Source: an uncultured Atopobiaceae bacterium (GTDB taxonomy: Bacteria; Actinomycetota; Coriobacteriia; Coriobacteriales; Atopobiaceae). Taken from it: a stretch of DNA of 7,411 nucleotides. Each line of letters begins with the position of its first letter. The first letter of the stretch is position 1. A program made the translations under genes and the position numbers. The stretch is from assembly GCA_905233865.1 (NCBI GenBank), contig CAJOGH010000045.1, positions 1 through 7,411 on the forward strand. Direction: 5' to 3'. A model generated the notes under the pieces. The model saw only the letters and a program-made list of their open reading frames with translations, was not told the origin of the DNA and did not search any database. Shown here piece after piece: positions 5,604-7,411 of the stretch.

Positions 5604-6425
5604 TTAAGGCTGCGCGCGCACGAGGTTTTCCAGGACCTCGGCCAGAACGCCGTCGTCGCAGGTAGCGCTCGCGCGGTAGTCCGCGACGTCGGCGACCTCG
5701 CTCGTCGCGTTGGCCACGGTCACGCCGACGCCCGCGGCGGCAAGCATCTCGCGGTCGTTTGCCGCGTCACCGCAGGCTATCGTGTCCGCCAGGGGGATGC
5801 CCAGGTACTCACAGAGGCGCGTGAGCCCGGCGCCCTTGTTGACGCCCGCGGGGTTGAACTCCAGGTAGCGACCGCTGGAGAAGGTGACCGCAAGGCCGTC
5901 GGTGAGCTCGGCGGGAACCTCGCGCGCGAGGGCATGGAGCCGGGCGAAGTCCGAGTTGACAAAGAGGATCTTGGCCATGGGCGCGTCTGCGAGGAAGTCG
6001 ATGTCAGGGTCGTCGAACTCGGTGACGTCCATCCTCCCGCCCACGTAGGCGCGGTCGTCGTCATCCATGTCGCTCACCCACACGCGCCCGTCCAACTGGT
6101 AGACGTGCGTGCCAATGCCGCGCTCCTTGGCCCAGCAAAAGAGGTCGCTCACGCGCTGGAAGTCCATGGTGGTGCTCACGAGCGGTGTGGCATCACCAAA
6201 GCGATTGATGCAACCACCGTTGTAGCTGATGACGTAGGAGCCCTCCAGCAGGTCGGCGATCTTGGAGAGGGAGGACACGAGCGAGGGATAGGGGCGCCCG
6301 CTCGACGGCACGAACAGGATGCCCATCTCGCGCAGGGCACGCAGGGCGTCGATGTTGGCCTGGGGCAGCACGCCGCCCGTGCCCAGGAACGTGTCGTCCA
6401 TGTCACTCGCGATGAGCCTGTACAT
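5604..6425 (-). CDS. Cof-type HAD-superfamily (subfamily IIB) phosphatase
   Basis: A 273-residue haloacid dehalogenase-type hydrolase, most likely removing phosphate from a sugar phosphate or other small phosphorylated metabolite in the cytoplasm; the substrate cannot be told from sequence. All four HAD motifs are present. Motif I is DMDDT (8-12), with nucleophile Asp8 and general acid Asp10. Motif II is SSGRP (41-45). Motif III Lys197 is in GVNKGAG (194-200). Motif IV is CGDAANDREML (218-228). NGGC (69-72) and the variable middle region (about 80-185) form the C2B cap typical of Cof/YbiV-like enzymes. The ATG at 6425 is preferred over one at 6446 because GAGGAGG (6430-6436) is four bases upstream and MYRLIASDMDDT is the usual start of the family. 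A TATGAT -10-like hexamer (6452-6457, minus) suggests transcription separate from the surface-protein gene. No clear terminator follows, so some read-through into ilvB is possible. Confidence 0.93.
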   Translation of the reverse strand: MYRLIASDMDDTFLGTGGVLPQANIDALRALREMGILFVPSSGRPYPSLVSSLSKIADLLEGSYVISYNGGCINRFGDATPLVSTTMDFQRVSDLFCWAKERGIGTHVYQLDGRVWVSDMDDDDRAYVGGRMDVTEFDDPDIDFLADAPMAKILFVNSDFARLHALAREVPAELTDGLAVTFSSGRYLEFNPAGVNKGAGLTRLCEYLGIPLADTIACGDAANDREMLAAAGVGVTVANATSEVADVADYRASATCDDGVLAEVLENLVRAQP

Positions 6426-6451
6426 GTGCCCTCCTCTGTTCCACATTGCCT

Positions 6452-6457
6452 ATCATA
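6452..6457 (-). promoter_or_regulatory. Candidate -10 element for the HAD phosphatase gene
   Basis: TATGAT on the minus strand differs from TATAAT at one base and lies 26 bases upstream of the HAD start codon, giving a predicted leader of about 20 bases. No good -35 is seen at 16-18 bases. It lies beyond the terminator of the upstream surface-protein gene, as expected for an independent unit. Confidence 0.35.
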
Positions 6458-6466
6458 CACGCCGCT

Positions 6467-6530
6467 CAGGCACAGAAGAACCAACAGCAGGGCGCCCCCA
6501 GCAATGCCAGGGGCGCCCGGGTCGTGCCTG
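6467..6530 (-). terminator. Strong hairpin terminator after the surface-protein gene
   Basis: An inner 9-bp GC-only stem pairs GGGCGCCCC (6490-6498) with GGGGCGCCC (6510-6518) around an 11-base loop. On the minus strand a T-rich tail follows (10 T in the 20 bases at 6470-6489). An outer 7-bp stem pairs CAGGCAC (6467-6473) with GTGCCTG (6524-6530). The hairpin begins 11 bases after the stop codon of the surface-protein gene, in the position of an intrinsic terminator. Confidence 0.75.
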
Positions 6531-6541
6531 TGTGGCGCGTA

Positions 6542-7411
6542 CTACTTGGAGGGCTTCACGCCGTACCAGGCGATGCCCTCGTCCTTCCAACCAAGGCCGA
6601 GCAGCGTGTCGCGCTCGTTCTTGTCGGTGGTGTAGTTGTGGTTGCACGCGAAGGCGTTGGGGTTGTACTGGCGGTACAGAGGCACGCCGTCGGTGCCGGC
6701 GGTCTTCCAGCCGATGCCCTCGTCCTTCCAGCCGAGCCCGACGAGGACGTCGTGCTCGTTCTTGGACGTCGTGAAGTGGTGCTCGCCGCCGTTCTCGTTG
6801 TACAGGCGGTAGACCGGCTCGCCCTCGGCGGGCGCGACCCAGCCCACGCCCTCGTCGTTCCAGCCCGCGGCAATCACGTTGTCGCGCTCTGCCTTATTGG
6901 CGGTGTAGAAGTGCTCGCCGCTGTTGGGGTTGTACAGGCGGTACATCTCCTGGTTGGTGGCAGGAGTCGGCTCGGGCTCGGGCTCGACCTCGGAGGTGAC
7001 CATGACATAGGGGGCATCGGTGGATGTGCCCTCGAGGGCCTCGTAGTTCTCACCGTCATCGCTGACCTTGATAGTCTTGGCGGTGATCTTGCCCGTCACG
7101 GCTACGCCCTGCTTGCCGGGGGTTGGGCCGGGAGTGTCAGCGCTAGCCACAGGGCCAACTTCGCCACCACTGCCGCCGACCAACTTTGCCTTACCGTCCT
7201 TGATGGTCAGGTCGCCATAAAGGCCAGCCCCGCCGTCGCCGCCGCTGCCCAGAGTGTCATCTTCTTCACTGGCACCGCCCGTGCCGCCAGTTCCGCCCGT
7301 GCACTGGAGGGTGGCTCCTCCGTCCACGATCACATTGCCAGCGATGGCAGGTGCACCCGTTTTGCCCTTTTCTCCAACTCCAGTCCCCGCATTCCAACGA
7401 TTCGCGCCATT
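6542..7411 (-). CDS. Glycine-rich secreted/surface protein with three C-terminal DUF5648-like repeats (N-terminus beyond window)
   Basis: The last 289 residues of a larger protein; the frame is open to the right edge, so the true start and any signal peptide are not seen. Residues 1-85 are Gly-rich with two motifs, GNVIVDGGATLQCTGG and GDLTIKDGKAKLVGGSGG, that look like turns of a beta-solenoid or adhesin-type passenger. A linker with EVEPEPEPTP (about 141-150) follows. Three repeats of about 40 residues then occupy 156-196, 200-239 and 245-283. Each starts YRLYN or YRQYN, carries (E)HFYT, HHFTT or HNYTT, and ends with GWxDEGxxW. This matches the DUF5648-type repeat of Gram-positive secreted proteins, whose ligand I do not know. 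The protein ends GVKPSK with no LPXTG motif or C-terminal membrane anchor, so it is either released or held by the repeats or by N-terminal parts outside the window. An adhesin or wall-associated role is inference. Confidence 0.88.
   Translation of the reverse strand, partial: NGANRWNAGTGVGEKGKTGAPAIAGNVIVDGGATLQCTGGTGGTGGASEEDDTLGSGGDGGAGLYGDLTIKDGKAKLVGGSGGEVGPVASADTPGPTPGKQGVAVTGKITAKTIKVSDDGENYEALEGTSTDAPYVMVTSEVEPEPEPTPATNQEMYRLYNPNSGEHFYTANKAERDNVIAAGWNDEGVGWVAPAEGEPVYRLYNENGGEHHFTTSKNEHDVLVGLGWKDEGIGWKTAGTDGVPLYRQYNPNAFACNHNYTTDKNERDTLLGLGWKDEGIAWYGVKPSK
6563..6946 (-). repeat. Three tandem coding repeats (DUF5648-like) in the surface protein
   Basis: Repeat units lie at about 6824-6946, 6695-6814 and 6563-6679. 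The second and third are the most alike: both encode LGWKDEGI and share CGATGCCCTCGTCCTTCCA on the plus strand. The first is more diverged (GWNDEGVGW). The third unit has a short divergent segment with Cys (NAFACNHNYTT). The pattern suggests duplication of a single module, more recent for the last two units. Confidence 0.85.

Noticed and set aside
1..7411. CRISPR array
   Set aside because: There are only two copies of the 81-bp repeat, 1.2 kb apart and separated by a gene; no regularly spaced short repeats occur.

Overview
The window is a high-GC bacterial chromosome segment with strong Shine-Dalgarno sites and mostly minus-strand genes. Its core is a branched-chain amino acid cluster read right to left: ilvB, ilvN, ilvC and, after an interruption, the first 219 codons of ilvD. 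I place it in the Actinomycetota class Coriobacteriia, probably an Olsenella-like Atopobiaceae. That placement is inference from base composition, from a surface protein ending in DUF5648-type repeats, and from an accessory PD-(D/E)xK-like protein of a type I associate with that class.

Layout from left to right: ilvD 5' part (1-657, minus, runs off the left edge). A non-coding stretch (658-906) holds an 81-bp repeat. Next is a plus-strand accessory gene (907-1977) encoding a putative nuclease-like protein. A second, 89% identical direct copy of the repeat (1996-2080) follows, then a large hairpin terminator (2092-2147). ilvC (2161-3180), ilvN (3161-3718) and ilvB (3731-5434) form a tight minus-strand operon. 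A Cof-type HAD phosphatase (5604-6425, minus) sits upstream of ilvB. At the right edge is the C-terminal part of a glycine-rich secreted or surface protein (6542-7411, minus), followed by a strong hairpin terminator.

IlvB and IlvN form acetohydroxyacid synthase, IlvC is the ketol-acid reductoisomerase and IlvD the dihydroxyacid dehydratase. Together they carry pyruvate, or pyruvate plus 2-oxobutyrate, to the 2-oxo acid precursors of valine, leucine and isoleucine. The HAD enzyme and the surface protein have no evident link to this pathway.

The unusual part is the ilvC-ilvD junction. A gene on the opposite strand, bracketed by two direct copies of a structured repeat with inverted ends, separates two genes of one pathway. 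The left repeat copy also contains a promoter-like arrangement facing ilvD. This looks like an accessory cassette inserted into a biosynthetic operon and is the best candidate here for something undescribed.
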